A stretch of 64,000 nt of DNA from Moritella yayanosii (GTDB lineage: Bacteria; Pseudomonadota; Gammaproteobacteria; Enterobacterales; Moritellaceae): assembly GCF_900465055.1 (NCBI RefSeq), contig NZ_LS483250.1:2480001-2544000 (forward strand), in the 5' to 3' direction. The stretch's first letter is position 1. Each line of letters starts with the position of its first letter. The notes beneath the pieces are model-generated. The model did no database searches. It had not been told where the DNA came from and saw only the letters and a program-made list of their open reading frames with translations. Below, in pieces: positions 46,000 through 56,362 of this stretch. The position numbers were made by a program, and so were the translations under genes.

Positions 46000-47400
46000 T
46001 TAACCAAATGGTCCTTTACCACCGCCCATACCACCCATGCCGCCGCCCATTCCTGGTGGCATCATACCTTTCATTTTACCCATCATTTTCTTCATGCCGC
46101 CTTTACCCGACATTTTTTTCATCATTTTCTGCATCTGCGTAAACTGTTTAAGTAGTTTATTCACATCTTGGATCTGGGTACCAGAACCCGTCGCAATACG
46201 GCGCTTACGCGAGCCTTTGATGATATCTGGACGTTTACGCTCTGCGGGTGTCATTGAATTAATGATCGCTTCCATACGGTTGGTTAATTTATCATCCATT
46301 TGATCTTTAACCGCATCAGGAACCTGGCTCATGCCCGGTAACTTATCCATCATGCTCATCATGCCACCCATGCTTTTCATTTGCACAAGCTGGTCACGGA
46401 AATCTTCTAAATCAAAACCTTGACCTTTCTGAACTTTTTTCGCCAGTTTTGCGGCTTTGTCTTTATCTACGTTACGTTCGACTTCTTCGATAAGTGATAG
46501 CACATCACCCATGCCCAAAATACGCGATGCGATACGTTCAGGATGGAAAGGTTCTAACGCATCAATTTTTTCGCCCATACCGATAAACTTAATTGGCTTA
46601 CCGGTGATATGGCGAATAGATAATGCAGCACCACCACGTGCATCGCCATCGGCTTTGGTTAAGATGATACCTGTTAATGGTAACATCTCATTAAATGCTG
46701 CGGCTGTGTTTGCCGCATCTTGACCTGTCATGGCATCCACAACAAACAGTGTTTCGACAGGATTAATCGCCGCATGTAGATCTTGAATTTCCTGCATCAT
46801 GTCAGTATCAACATGTAAACGACCCGCAGTATCGACAATCACCACATCAATAAATGACTTACGTGCGTATGCGATTGCCGCGTTGGCAATATCAACTGGC
46901 TTTTGCCCGATATTACTTGGAAAGAATTCAACATCCACTTCTGCAGCTAATGTTTCTAGCTGTTTGATTGCCGCAGGACGGTAAACGTCTGTACTCACAA
47001 CCAATACTGATTTTTTCTCACGTTCTTTTAAGAACAGTGATAATTTCGCTACCGTGGTAGTTTTACCCGCACCTTGTAAACCAGCCATCATTAATACGGC
47101 TGGCGGTTGCGCAGCAAGATTTAATGTTTCGTTAGCATTACCCATTGCCGACTCAAGCTCAGCTTGCACAATCTTAATGAAGGCTTGGCCTGGATTCAGA
47201 CTCTTAGATACATCTTGGCCTAGGGCATTTTCTTTCACATTTTTAATAAATTCGCGTACGACAGGTAAAGCAACATCCGCTTCGAGTAACGCCATGCGTA
47301 CTTCACGTAGTGTGTCTTTGACATTATCTTCAGTCAAACGACCACGGCCGCTGACGTTTTTTAGCGTAGCCGATAAGCGATCGGTTAAATTCTCAAACAT
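46000..47400 (-). CDS. ffh: Signal recognition particle protein Ffh
   Basis: SRP54 GTPase that binds 4.5S RNA and the signal sequences of nascent inner-membrane proteins and delivers them to FtsY. It is 466 residues. The N domain begins MFENLTDRLSATLKNVSGRG. The G domain has GLQGAGKTTT (about residues 108-117), DTAGR and TKADGDARGG. The M domain is methionine-rich and ends in a long Met-Gly stretch, suited to signal-peptide binding. Its upstream region is divergent from the ypjD-like gene, as in E. coli. Confidence 0.97.
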   Translation of the reverse strand: MFENLTDRLSATLKNVSGRGRLTEDNVKDTLREVRMALLEADVALPVVREFIKNVKENALGQDVSKSLNPGQAFIKIVQAELESAMGNANETLNLAAQPPAVLMMAGLQGAGKTTTVAKLSLFLKEREKKSVLVVSTDVYRPAAIKQLETLAAEVDVEFFPSNIGQKPVDIANAAIAYARKSFIDVVIVDTAGRLHVDTDMMQEIQDLHAAINPVETLFVVDAMTGQDAANTAAAFNEMLPLTGIILTKADGDARGGAALSIRHITGKPIKFIGMGEKIDALEPFHPERIASRILGMGDVLSLIEEVERNVDKDKAAKLAKKVQKGQGFDLEDFRDQLVQMKSMGGMMSMMDKLPGMSQVPDAVKDQMDDKLTNRMEAIINSMTPAERKRPDIIKGSRKRRIATGSGTQIQDVNKLLKQFTQMQKMMKKMSGKGGMKKMMGKMKGMMPPGMGGGMGGMGGGKGPFG

Positions 47401-47618
47401 GACGTTATCCGTTATAAATTAAATTAAATTCAATAATTACTGATGATTATAACCCTATTTAAGGGCAAAAATCACACTCTCAATGTGTTGCTAGGTATTG
47501 TTTTATAAAAAAATAATATTTTCCTTTCCAAATAATGCATTTGAATATAGCTCTATAAGGTGAGCAAGCGTATACTGGACTGCATAATTACATATAAATC
47601 AACATTAAAGTGAGCCCT

Positions 47619-48410
47619 ATGGAACTGTTTGCTCTTGGCGCTATTATTTTCTATATAGCTGCAATTTATCATTGCATTAAAGCCTTAACTGTAAAACAAC
47701 AGGCGAGTATACGTACTATTTTCACCTTAGGCGCAGGCGCGACACTTTGCCATCTATTCTGGATGGGCTTTGATATTGTGACGACAGCAGGGATTAACCT
47801 AAGCATTGTCAATGTTGCCGCACTCATCAGTTTGCTGATCTCTATTATCATGACCCTGTCGATCAATAAATTTAAGATATTACCTTTATTACCTATCGTG
47901 TATGGTTTTTCGATCATTGTCATTACGATAAGCTATTTTCTGCCGACGATTTACATTTCCAATTTAAGTGATAATCCACCACTTGTTGTTCATATTGTCG
48001 TGATCCTATTTGCCTATGCGGCTTTCATTGTGGCGAGCTTACTTGCGCTGCAAATGGCTTACTTAGATTATCAACTCAAACACAAACGCCCAATCGCAAT
48101 GCACCCTGCACTGCCATCGTTAATGACCATAGAAAAACAACTTATCAGGTTATTAAGTCTCGGTTTAGTACTGCTATCCGTGGCAATAGTGACAAGTTTT
48201 ATCTTTTTTGAAGATACTTTTACCCGCTCTCAAGCACATAAGACCGTTTTATCTATCTTAGCTTGGCTATTTTATTCTGTGTTACTCTGGGGCCACTTTA
48301 AACAAGGCTGGCGTAGCAATAAAATTGCTTTTGGTACATTGTTTGGTTCTGTATTACTATCATTAGCCTATTTCGGCTCTCGTTTTGTAAAAGAGATCCT
48401 ACTTCATTAA
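47619..48410 (+). CDS. ypjD: YpjD/CcsA-family inner-membrane protein
   Basis: A 263-residue protein with eight or so transmembrane helices, matching E. coli YpjD. Shared segments are LLPIVYGFSIIVI and VHIVVILFAYAAFIVASLLALQMAYLDYQLK, quoted here only by their ends, then LSILAWLFYSVLLWGH with the WGH histidine and LAYFGSRFVKEIL. It belongs to the cytochrome c assembly (CcsA) superfamily, but a haem role for this branch is unproven. It is divergent from ffh and followed by corB, the same order as in E. coli (ffh-ypjD-corB). An upstream GTG at 47610 is an alternative start. Confidence 0.88.
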   Translation: MELFALGAIIFYIAAIYHCIKALTVKQQASIRTIFTLGAGATLCHLFWMGFDIVTTAGINLSIVNVAALISLLISIIMTLSINKFKILPLLPIVYGFSIIVITISYFLPTIYISNLSDNPPLVVHIVVILFAYAAFIVASLLALQMAYLDYQLKHKRPIAMHPALPSLMTIEKQLIRLLSLGLVLLSVAIVTSFIFFEDTFTRSQAHKTVLSILAWLFYSVLLWGHFKQGWRSNKIAFGTLFGSVLLSLAYFGSRFVKEILLH

Positions 48411-48480
48411 TACTTAAACATACTTATAACCATCGTATATTACTTACTATACATAAACTTGCGTAATCAAAGGATAACAC

Positions 48481-49773
48481 TTGGACGACATATCAACAGG
48501 AACCTTATTCGGTCTCCTGACTATTTTAATCCTCATGTCAGCTTATTTCTCTAGTTCTGAAACAGGCATGATGTCTCTCAATCGTTACAGGCTGAAGCAC
48601 CTGGTTAAAAATAACCATACGGGTGCGAAACGTGTAGAAAAACTCCTCAACAGACCGGATCGTTTGATTGGTCTTATTCTTATTGGTAACAATCTAGTCA
48701 ACATCTTGGCTTCTTCCATCGCAACAATTATCGGTATGCGCTTATTTGCAGAAAATGAAGCGCTTGGTTTAGCCGTATCGACAGGTCTGTTAACAATCGT
48801 TATCCTTATCTTTGCTGAAGTAACGCCTAAGACCTTAGCCGCACTGCACCCAGAAAAAGTCGCATTTCCAAGCTCATTGTTATTACGCCCAATGCTAACC
48901 TTGTTTTATCCATTGGTATGGCTAGTAAACATCATCTCTAATGGCCTATTGCGACTATTGCGCGTGAATATCCATCATAATGACAATGGAGCTCTGAACT
49001 CCGAAGAGTTGCGTACCATAGTGCATGAAGCCGGGGCCATGATCCCGCAGCGTCACCAAGATATGCTGATCAGTATTCTTGACCTAGAGAAAGTAACCGT
49101 TGATGACATTATGGTGCCTCGTAACGAGATCATTGCGATTGATATCAACGATGATTGGGAGATCCTGTTACGCCAATTACGTAATATTTCACATACCAGG
49201 GTATTGCTGTACCGTGACACCATCGATGATGCAGTTGGATTTGTGCATACCCGTGATGCACTACGTCTATTACTCAAAGAACAATTAGATAAAACCACAC
49301 TGTTACGTGCGGTAAAAGAGCTGTACTTCATTCCAGAGGCGACACCGCTTAATGTGCAGCTATTAAAATTCCAACGTAAAAAAGAGCGTATCGGTTTAAT
49401 TGTCGATGAATATGGCGACATTCAAGGCTTAGTCACGCTAGAAGACATCTTAGAAGAGATTGTGGGTGACTTTACCACCACGATGGCACCAACGGTGAGT
49501 GAAGAGATTGAGCCGCAATCTGACGGTAGCTATATCATTGATGGCACAGCAAACGTGCGTGATATTAATAAAGAAATGAACTGGCACTTTCCAACTAAAG
49601 GTCCAAAAACACTCAACGGTTTGATTTTAGAATATTTGGAAGAGATCCCCGAGGCCAATATCAGTTTGATCATTGAAGGGCACCCGTTAGAAGTATTAGA
49701 AATTGAAAACAATGTGATCCGACGAGTTCGCGTGCAACCGGTAGAAAAGAATAAAACTCAAATAGCGCATTAA
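48481..49773 (+). CDS. corB: CorB/HlyC-type CNNM transporter or cobalt/magnesium efflux-linked protein
   Basis: A 430-residue protein: a DUF21/CNNM membrane domain with three to four helices (residues 1-190, SSSETGMMSLNRYRLKHL near the start), two CBS domains (about 205-330, with DIMVPRNEIIAI and VDEYGDIQGLVTLEDILEEI) and a CorC/HlyC C-terminal domain (from about 345). Relatives are magnesium transporters or accessory factors to CorA. The start is TTG at 48481 with AAGGA six bases upstream. It follows ypjD by 70 bases and may be in the same transcript. Confidence 0.9.
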   Translation: MDDISTGTLFGLLTILILMSAYFSSSETGMMSLNRYRLKHLVKNNHTGAKRVEKLLNRPDRLIGLILIGNNLVNILASSIATIIGMRLFAENEALGLAVSTGLLTIVILIFAEVTPKTLAALHPEKVAFPSSLLLRPMLTLFYPLVWLVNIISNGLLRLLRVNIHHNDNGALNSEELRTIVHEAGAMIPQRHQDMLISILDLEKVTVDDIMVPRNEIIAIDINDDWEILLRQLRNISHTRVLLYRDTIDDAVGFVHTRDALRLLLKEQLDKTTLLRAVKELYFIPEATPLNVQLLKFQRKKERIGLIVDEYGDIQGLVTLEDILEEIVGDFTTTMAPTVSEEIEPQSDGSYIIDGTANVRDINKEMNWHFPTKGPKTLNGLILEYLEEIPEANISLIIEGHPLEVLEIENNVIRRVRVQPVEKNKTQIAH

Positions 49774-49813
49774 CCAAGGCCCTTATTCTTACTTTAAACA
49801 AATTGTAGATAAT

Positions 49814-49842
49814 AAAAAAGCACCTAATTTAGGTGCTTTTTT
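49814..49842. terminator. Bidirectional terminator between corB and hupA
   Basis: AAAAAAGCACCTAA with its complement ending in six T; it serves the converging corB and hupA genes. Confidence 0.92.
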
Positions 49843-49873
49843 CATTAGTTTTTAAATTAATAAAAATTAATAT

Positions 49874-50158
49874 TTATTTGTTTGCGTTTTTAACTGCGTC
49901 TTTCAATGCCTTACCAGCAACGAATGCAGGAATTGTCGCAGCCGAAATTTGAATTTCTTCACCCGTTTGTGGGTTACGGCCAATACGTGCTGAACGTTCG
50001 CTTACTTTAAAAGTACCGAAACCAATTAGCTGTACAGCTTCTTTTTCTTTAAGGCTTTCAGTGATTGCACTTAGGATCTCTTCTAGTGCTGCTTTAGCTT
50101 GTACTTTCGTTAAATCTGCTTTCGCTGCAACTGCATCGATTAATTGAGTTTTATTCAT
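49874..50158 (-). CDS. hupA: DNA-binding protein HU-alpha
   Basis: Histone-like nucleoid protein. ATG 50158, with AAGGA seven bases upstream, gives 94 residues beginning [20 protein letters not shown]; an upstream in-frame extension of 24 codons is rejected. The DNA-binding arm has the HU signature [21 protein letters not shown] four-residue extension beyond the usual 90 is at the C-terminus (KNANK). The DUF416 gene lies upstream on the same strand, as yjaG lies upstream of hupA in E. coli. Confidence 0.95.
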   Translation of the reverse strand: MNKTQLIDAVAAKADLTKVQAKAALEEILSAITESLKEKEAVQLIGFGTFKVSERSARIGRNPQTGEEIQISAATIPAFVAGKALKDAVKNANK

Positions 50159-50402
50159 AAGAATGTCCTTTCTACTATTCAATAACATTAAACTATTAAA
50201 CACTCTATTCAAAAACACCGTTGACCGCAAAGGATTTATCGCCTTAATTCAGTCAATTGCCGAGAGAATAGTCAACAAATGGGGTGGCGCTCACACTAAT
50301 CTCACTCTACGTACAAAAAAACATCATAAAATAATCACTGACACCTAACCGAGACAGCCCTAACTACCAGTGTCAGCGGCTGTTTTATGAGTTTGCAATC
50401 AA

Positions 50403-50987
50403 TTAATCTAAGGTAATACCAATATTAGAAATACCGCTATTTTTAGCAAACTGGCGAAGCGCCTTAATACTATCAGGTGATTTCTGTACCGTTAATAGAT
50501 CCAGCACGGCTTGCTGAAATTCAATTTCTGTTTTCATCAGCTCATCAGCGAAAATGATATCCTCGTCAATTTCTTCACCCGCCAACGCTTCTAAATAACT
50601 TGCAACAGTACCAATAGAAACTCGCGATGCATTCATTGCCTCGTTCACATCCGGATCGGGGGCAACTACACTATTAAAGGCACTGTTTAAAGTCACACAT
50701 GCATCCAGTGCAGGGTAAACACCATAAACATCAAATTTGTCTACATTGGGAATAATCGGTTCGAAACGATCAAATTGAATTGTAAAATTAATTTTGCTGT
50801 TTTTAACCGTTAATGATTCCCAAAACAGATCTAATGATAAACGGAACTGCTTTGCATTACCTGTTTCACAAGCTTCAGAAAATAATTTGTAATTAGGAAA
50901 GCTGCGTTCAGCAAGTGCCGTAATAAAGCTCACTTTCTGCCAAGGTAATAATTTCATTAATTGCTTTTGGTGGTTTTCTTCAAGCAC
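50403..50987 (-). CDS. yjaG: DUF416 family protein (YjaG-like)
   Basis: A 194-residue soluble protein of unknown function. It matches the DUF416 pattern: LLPWQKVSFITALAERSFPNY near the N-terminus and VYPALDACVTLNSAFN in the middle, with an acidic DEDIIFADELMKTEIEFQ segment near residue 152. The neighbour is hupA on the same strand, the E. coli yjaG-hupA order, which supports the assignment. No motif suggests an enzymatic activity. Confidence 0.87.
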   Translation of the reverse strand: MLEENHQKQLMKLLPWQKVSFITALAERSFPNYKLFSEACETGNAKQFRLSLDLFWESLTVKNSKINFTIQFDRFEPIIPNVDKFDVYGVYPALDACVTLNSAFNSVVAPDPDVNEAMNASRVSIGTVASYLEALAGEEIDEDIIFADELMKTEIEFQQAVLDLLTVQKSPDSIKALRQFAKNSGISNIGITLD

Positions 50988-51184
50988 AAAATACCCTCTT
51001 CTTTATGGTCTTCATTCTTTCTATAATAGTTAAATATTCTCAACGTCATGAAGATATTTATCTAACGCTATTTATACTCGTTATATTAGTGAGATACAAG
51101 ACAGACCAAACCAATCATACTAAATCGACGTCAATTCAAACGAAAAAATCAAGATCACAAATTCATTCCTGTAATCTAGTACTT

Positions 51185-51304
51185 AACATCAAACTTAAGT
51201 TCACTCATCCATCATCAAGCAGCATACATCATTCACGGTTCATTACAGCGAATATGGCCTATGGTATTGATGGTTTCGTATTACAAGTATCCGCTAAGTT
51301 CTAA
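51185..51304 (+). pseudogene. Possible 3' remnant of a TonB-dependent receptor gene
   Basis: A short stretch in frame with the stop at 51302-51304 ends GIDGFVLQVSAKF, a beta-strand-like pattern with terminal phenylalanine typical of outer-membrane barrels. It lies 104 bases before a PepSY-like remnant; such genes commonly follow TonB-dependent receptor genes. Upstream of this (50988-51184) I see only AT-rich sequence without recognisable coding. Weak; the resemblance could be chance. Confidence 0.3.
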
Positions 51305-51408
51305 TCAGCCAGGGAATATAATTAAATTTTATATTGCAGTATATTTAATAGGTTCTTTTTTATTATTAAACCGTAAAATAACGACATCCATATTTTTTAT
51401 AGACAGTA

Positions 51409-51766
51409 ATGAATACTTACAAACTGCATCGCTACCTTGGCTATTTATTAATATTACCTGTGACGCTATGGGCATTTACCGGCGCATTTTTCTTAATTAA
51501 ACCCGGTTACAAAAATGCCTATGAGCAATTGCACATAACCAGTTATCCACGCCATGCAACGTTACCACTGTTACCCGAACCTGAATGGCAAGCGATTGCT
51601 ATTAATCGCAGTATTAACTTACCAAGACGGGATCGCCGTTACCGATACCAAGATAAAACTCATGTTTAATTGGACACGTTTAACCCTACGCCAGCAAGGT
51701 GCGGACAGGCGCCGTGATGATCAAAAAATCAGCGAGAAAAGTATAATAAGACCAAATAACGAGTAA
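51409..51766 (+). pseudogene. Decayed PepSY-associated transmembrane protein
   Basis: From ATG 51409 the frame encodes KLHRYLGYLLILPVTLWAFT and GAFFLIKPGYKNAY, the first helix and following loop typical of small PepSY-TM proteins, then loses sense after about residue 68 and stops at 51669. A second frame (through 51766) contains FNWTRLTLRQQGAD, which resembles a later part of the same family, where the usual text is a TLxQQGxDTQR stretch before the second helix. So a frameshift and an internal deletion, followed by loss of the C-terminal helices, are likely. Family recognition is from memory. Confidence 0.6.
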
Positions 51767-51777
51767 AACATACATAT

Positions 51778-51810
51778 AAAAAAGGCAGGTATGTCGTCAT
51801 ACCTGCCTTC
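51778..51810 (-). terminator. recA terminator
   Basis: Perfect 10-bp stem GGCAGGTATG/CATACCTGCC with a 4-base loop, followed on the minus strand by six T. It lies 60 bases after the recA stop. Confidence 0.92.
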
Positions 51811-51868
51811 TATATCTATTCATTCAAATAGCGTAAATAAAATGACTAAACGCTAGTTAATATTAGCA

Positions 51869-52924
51869 TTAAAATTCTTTTTCAACTTCAGGAGTCTTAA
51901 TTTCAGGAGTCTTAACTTCAGCCACTTCTTCGTCTTTATCACCCAGTAGATTAGCACGGATCATACCGTCAATTTCTGCAGCAATCTTCGGATTATCAGC
52001 AAGGTACTGTGATGCTTTCGCTTTACCTTGACCAATCTTGTCTCCCTTGTATGAGTACCAAGCGCCAGCTTTTTCAATGAGTTTTTCTTTAACACCTAAA
52101 TCAACTAGCTCACCATTACGGTTGAAGCCTTTGCCGTATAGTATTTGAAATTCAGCTTGTTTAAACGGTGCTGCAATCTTGTTTTTAACCACTTTAACAC
52201 GTGTTTCATTACCCGTGATCTCGTCGCCATCTTTAACCGAACCAATACGACGGATATCTAAACGTACTGACGCGTAAAATTTAAGGGCGTTACCACCTGT
52301 GGTGGTTTCTGGTGAACCAAACATCACACCAATCTTCATACGGATCTGGTTAATGAAGATACACATAGTGTTGCTCGTTTTTAAGTTACCCGTTAATTTA
52401 CGCATCGCTTGCGACAACATTCGCGCTTGCAGACCCATGTGGTTATCGCCCATGCTGCCTTCAATCTCAGCTTTTGGTGTCAATGCCGCAACCGAGTCAA
52501 TCACGATAATATCGACTGCACCTGAGCGTGCTAACATGTCAGTAATCTCGAGAGCTTGTTCACCGGTATCTGGTTGCGATATCAATAGTTCATTCACATC
52601 AACACCCAGTTTACCCGCATAGAGAGGATCCAGTGCATGCTCAGCATCAATAAACGCGCAAACTTTACCTTCACGTTGTGCAGACGCAATCACTTCTAAC
52701 GTTAATGTCGTTTTACCACTTGATTCCGGACCATAAATTTCAACGATACGCCCCATCGGTAAGCCACCAACACCCAGCGCAATATCAAGAGAAAGTGAAC
52801 CTGTAGAAACAGTTTCTACGTCCATGGTACGGTTATCACCTAGCTTCATGATAGAACCTTTACCAAATTGCTTTTCAATTTGTCCAATTGCTGCAGCTAA
52901 GGCTTTTTCTTTATTCGCGTCCAT
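51869..52924 (-). CDS. recA: Recombinase RecA
   Basis: ATP-dependent strand-exchange protein and co-protease for LexA. ATG 52924 (AGGGG six bases upstream) gives 351 residues; an ATG six codons earlier is rejected. Walker [10 protein letters not shown] lies at about residues 66-74. [20 protein letters not shown] includes the DNA-binding loop 2 start, and [15 protein letters not shown] is typical. The acidic C-tail contains two near-repeats of [13 protein letters not shown] LexA box lies 51 bases upstream. It is divergent from mutS by 195 bases. No recX follows. Confidence 0.97.
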   Translation of the reverse strand: MDANKEKALAAAIGQIEKQFGKGSIMKLGDNRTMDVETVSTGSLSLDIALGVGGLPMGRIVEIYGPESSGKTTLTLEVIASAQREGKVCAFIDAEHALDPLYAGKLGVDVNELLISQPDTGEQALEITDMLARSGAVDIIVIDSVAALTPKAEIEGSMGDNHMGLQARMLSQAMRKLTGNLKTSNTMCIFINQIRMKIGVMFGSPETTTGGNALKFYASVRLDIRRIGSVKDGDEITGNETRVKVVKNKIAAPFKQAEFQILYGKGFNRNGELVDLGVKEKLIEKAGAWYSYKGDKIGQGKAKASQYLADNPKIAAEIDGMIRANLLGDKDEEVAEVKTPEIKTPEVEKEF

Positions 52925-52974
52925 TTTATTCCCCTGAGGCATAATCGAGTATTTAATTTAAAGGCATAAGTATA

Positions 52975-52990
52975 CTGTTCGTTCATACAG
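52975..52990 (-). promoter_or_regulatory. LexA (SOS) box of recA
   Basis: CTGTTCGTTCATACAG, which keeps the invariant CTGT-N8-ACAG frame of the gammaproteobacterial SOS operator. It is centred about 58 bases upstream of the recA start. Confidence 0.85.
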
Positions 52991-53119
52991 TATCAAGCAA
53001 TAAACGCATATTTTTTTAATTATTATGAGTGGTGCATATTTACGTACAAAAAATACAGTCGCCACCTTGCTTTAGCATTGTTATTATAGCTGCAACTATT
53101 ATTTTCAAACCGAGCCGCT

Positions 53120-55687
53120 ATGCAACCTAATTTTATTGCACCACAAGACTTAACCAATCACACCCCTATGATGCAACAATTCTTTAAGTTAAAAGCTGAG
53201 CAACCAGAAATCTTACTCTTTTATCGCATGGGCGATTTTTATGAGTTATTTTATGATGATGCCAAAAAAGCGTCGCAATTATTAGGCATCTCTCTGACCA
53301 AGCGTGGTAAGTCAAATGGTAACCCGATCCCAATGGCAGGTATCCCTTACCATTCATTAGAAGGTTATTTAGCAAAGCTAGTACGTTGTGGTGAATCGGT
53401 AGCGATCTGTGAACAAATTGGCGATCCGGCGACATCCAAAGGTCCAGTAGAACGTAAAGTGGTCCGTATTGTGACCCCTGGCACGGTCAGTGACGAAGCT
53501 TTACTTACCGAACATAATGACAATTTATTAGCCGCATTATTCCAAGATGGTAACACCTTTGGTTATGCCACCCTTGATATGGGTAGCGGCCGTTTTCTGA
53601 TCAATCAATTTAGCTCAGAGGACACCTTACTTGCAGAGCTGCAACGTACCGATCCCGCAGAGCTGCTGTACTGTGAATCATTGGAATCGGTTCAACATAT
53701 TAATCACCTTAGAGGTCTACGTCGCCGCCCAGAGTGGGAGTTTGATTTACAAACTGGCCGCAACGTTTTATGTCAGCAATTTGGAACCAAAGATTTAATC
53801 GCTTTTGGTGTCGAAAATGCGCCAGTGGCCCTATGTGCTGCAGGTTGCTTAATGCAATACGTGAAAGAAACCCAGCGAACTGCATTGCCGCATATCCGCT
53901 CGATCAAGCTTGAACAAACAGAACAAATGGTGGTGATGGATGCGGCAACCCGCCGTAATCTAGAACTCACCCAAAACTTATCCGGTGGTGTTGAGAATAC
54001 CTTGGCAGAAGTACTTGATCATACTTCAACACCGATGGGCAGCCGGCTATTAAAACGTTGGTTGCATCAACCAATCCGCGATAGCTTGGTGTTACAGCAA
54101 CGCCAATCCAGTATTCAATCATTACTCGACGTCGGTGCGTTAAACGATCTACAACCAATATTACGCACTATCGGCGATATCGAACGTATCATTGCCCGTT
54201 TATCATTACGCTCAGCGCGTCCGCGCGATCTGGTACGGTTACGTAATGCCTTCCAGCAATTACCCGCATTACGCACACTACTGGCAGAACACGATGCCGA
54301 ACACTTAAGCTCATTACAGCAATTAGCGGGTGAGTTCAGTGAGCTAGAACAGTTACTGACGTTCGCCGTTATCGACAACCCGCCAGTATTAATCCGTGAC
54401 GGCGGCGTGATAGCGCCCGGTTATAACCAAGAGTTAGATGAATGGCGCGCCCTAAACAAAGGGGCGACGGATTATCTCAAAGCCTTAGAAGAACGCGAAA
54501 AACAACAAACCGGTATCCCTACCTTAAAAGTCGGTTATAACCGCGTTCACGGTTACTTCATCGAAGTCAGTCGCCTACAATCAGATCAAGTGCCAGCAAC
54601 CTACATCCGACGTCAAACGCTGAAAAACACCGAACGTTACATCATTCCAGAGTTGAAAGAACATGAAGATAAAGTACTCAGTAGCCAAAGTAAGTCACTG
54701 GCACTAGAGAAACAACTTTATGAACAATTATTAGATAAGTTGTTACCGTATATTCCCGCACTGCAAGACAGCGCAGCCGCATTATCAGAACTAGATGTAC
54801 TGTGTAACTTTGCAGAACGCGCAGAAACTTTAAACTATTGCCGCCCGACAATTAGTATCAAACCTGGTATCGACATTATCAATGGTCGTCATCCTGTCGT
54901 TGAGCAGGTGATGACAGAACCGTTTATTGCCAATCCAGTACAGCTTAACCCTAAGCGGCGCATGTTAATCATTACCGGTCCGAATATGGGCGGTAAATCG
55001 ACTTATATGCGTCAAACAGCGTTAATCACCCTGATGGCTCATATCGGTAGTTTCGTACCAGCGGAGAAAATGACGACGTCATTAATCGACCGTATTTTCA
55101 CCCGGATTGGCGCATCCGATGATTTAGCATCAGGTCGCTCTACCTTTATGGTAGAAATGACAGAGACAGCGAACATTTTACATAATGCCACCGCTAATAG
55201 CTTGGTATTGATGGATGAAATTGGACGCGGTACCAGTACCTACGACGGTTTATCATTAGCCTGGGCATGTGCTGAATACCTGACCAATAAGATCCAGGCT
55301 TATACCCTCTTTGCAACGCACTACTTTGAGCTAACCACGTTAGCAGAGCAGCACTCAAGTCTGGTCAATGTTCACCTCGATGCAGTTGAACACGGTGACT
55401 CCATTGTCTTCATGCATAGCGTACAAGACGGTGCTGCAGATCGCAGTTATGGTTTGCAAGTTGCAGCATTAGCAGGTGTGCCCAAACCGGTTATTCATGC
55501 GGCTAAAGTGAAGTTGCATGAGTTAGAACGACTCTCACACCAACCGGTGGTGACTGGTAAACGTCCACCATTGGAAGTAACGCCCGTTTCCCATCCTGTG
55601 ATTGATGATTTGAGCGCCTTGAATATTGATAATATGACGCCACGTGAAGCACTCGAGGTATTGTACCGTTTAAAAGAACAACTTTAA
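53120..55687 (+). CDS. mutS: DNA mismatch recognition protein MutS
   Basis: Recognises base mismatches and recruits MutL and MutH. It is 855 residues (853 in E. coli). The N-terminal mismatch-binding domain has the [15 protein letters not shown] motif (about residues 34-48), of which Phe and Glu contact the mismatch. The ATPase has Walker [14 protein letters not shown] (about 619-631), [14 protein letters not shown] and the FATHYFELT signature. The C-terminus ends [15 protein letters not shown]. It is divergent from recA with no pncC gene between, and convergent with a decayed gene downstream of rpoS. Confidence 0.97.
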   Translation: MQPNFIAPQDLTNHTPMMQQFFKLKAEQPEILLFYRMGDFYELFYDDAKKASQLLGISLTKRGKSNGNPIPMAGIPYHSLEGYLAKLVRCGESVAICEQIGDPATSKGPVERKVVRIVTPGTVSDEALLTEHNDNLLAALFQDGNTFGYATLDMGSGRFLINQFSSEDTLLAELQRTDPAELLYCESLESVQHINHLRGLRRRPEWEFDLQTGRNVLCQQFGTKDLIAFGVENAPVALCAAGCLMQYVKETQRTALPHIRSIKLEQTEQMVVMDAATRRNLELTQNLSGGVENTLAEVLDHTSTPMGSRLLKRWLHQPIRDSLVLQQRQSSIQSLLDVGALNDLQPILRTIGDIERIIARLSLRSARPRDLVRLRNAFQQLPALRTLLAEHDAEHLSSLQQLAGEFSELEQLLTFAVIDNPPVLIRDGGVIAPGYNQELDEWRALNKGATDYLKALEEREKQQTGIPTLKVGYNRVHGYFIEVSRLQSDQVPATYIRRQTLKNTERYIIPELKEHEDKVLSSQSKSLALEKQLYEQLLDKLLPYIPALQDSAAALSELDVLCNFAERAETLNYCRPTISIKPGIDIINGRHPVVEQVMTEPFIANPVQLNPKRRMLIITGPNMGGKSTYMRQTALITLMAHIGSFVPAEKMTTSLIDRIFTRIGASDDLASGRSTFMVEMTETANILHNATANSLVLMDEIGRGTSTYDGLSLAWACAEYLTNKIQAYTLFATHYFELTTLAEQHSSLVNVHLDAVEHGDSIVFMHSVQDGAADRSYGLQVAALAGVPKPVIHAAKVKLHELERLSHQPVVTGKRPPLEVTPVSHPVIDDLSALNIDNMTPREALEVLYRLKEQL

Positions 55688-55740
55688 TTGCCCTACTAGA
55701 GTTATCGCTAGTTTAGTTTAAATAGTGCTCGGTAAATTAA

Positions 55741-55793
55741 AAAGCCCAAATTATCCAAGTCATGCAAAATGGCGGTTCGCTGGTTTGGGCTTT
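55741..55793 (+). other. Long-loop inverted repeat after mutS
   Basis: AAAGCCCAAA (55741-55750) pairs with 55784-55793 around a 33-base loop. A short T-tract follows the right arm. It could terminate mutS, though it also overlaps the 3' end of the decayed gene. Confidence 0.35.
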
Positions 55794-56232
55794 CTGTTAC
55801 ATAAGTTGCCAGCCTGTGATACGCCCATACTATCAATATGCGCCACCGCGATATATTCCGGTACCGCAGACAAGTGGTACGCTTGCTGTAACCACTGGCT
55901 CAAATAGTACACATCATTATCCAGTGTTATAAATTTACTGCTCGTCGCCCCCTGATTAAGCGCTAATTGATACGCATCTGTATAACTAAAACAATCATGT
56001 TCAGTTACAATACGGTGCATACATGACTCATTCCCCACGAGACATCAGCAAATTCGTGCTGTTTTAATCGGGTAGCTAGCTGCGATAAATAAACCGCTTG
56101 TTCAGCACATGCAGTGTTAAATGATGCGTAAAAAATAGTTTCTTTTTCTAGCCTTGAACCCGATAAGCCATGTATATCGGTTAGCAATACAATAAACTTA
56201 GCATCATCAGCAATGGCAGGCAGAGGGTTACT
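55760..56232 (-). pseudogene. Frameshifted gene remnant between mutS and rpoS, family not recognised
   Basis: Two overlapping minus-strand frames join into one protein-like sequence. The first is open from about 56232 and includes FIVLLTDIHGLSGSRLEKET; it runs to EFADVSWG near 56040. After a one-base shift the second continues NESCMHRIVTEHDCFSYTDA and ends after VAHIDSMGVSQAG. Neither frame has a convincing start with a ribosome site; the first is preceded by a stop. So it looks like a 5'-truncated, frameshifted remnant of about 150 codons. I do not recognise the family. The rest of the 55688-56362 gap (56233-56362) shows nothing I can name. Confidence 0.5.
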
Positions 56233-56362
56233 AAAATACTAGAAACGCATGAATAGTAAGACTGATTTTAATAAATCAGCATAACGGCTGAATGAAGTAC
56301 TAAGCATTAAGACTAGCTTAAATTTAATGACTAACTACTCAATAACTATACTCCCCAGCATA

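Noticed and set aside
51261-51500. Open frame overlapping the PepSY remnant start
   Set aside because: AT-rich, no ribosome site and in a different frame from the recognisable PepSY text.
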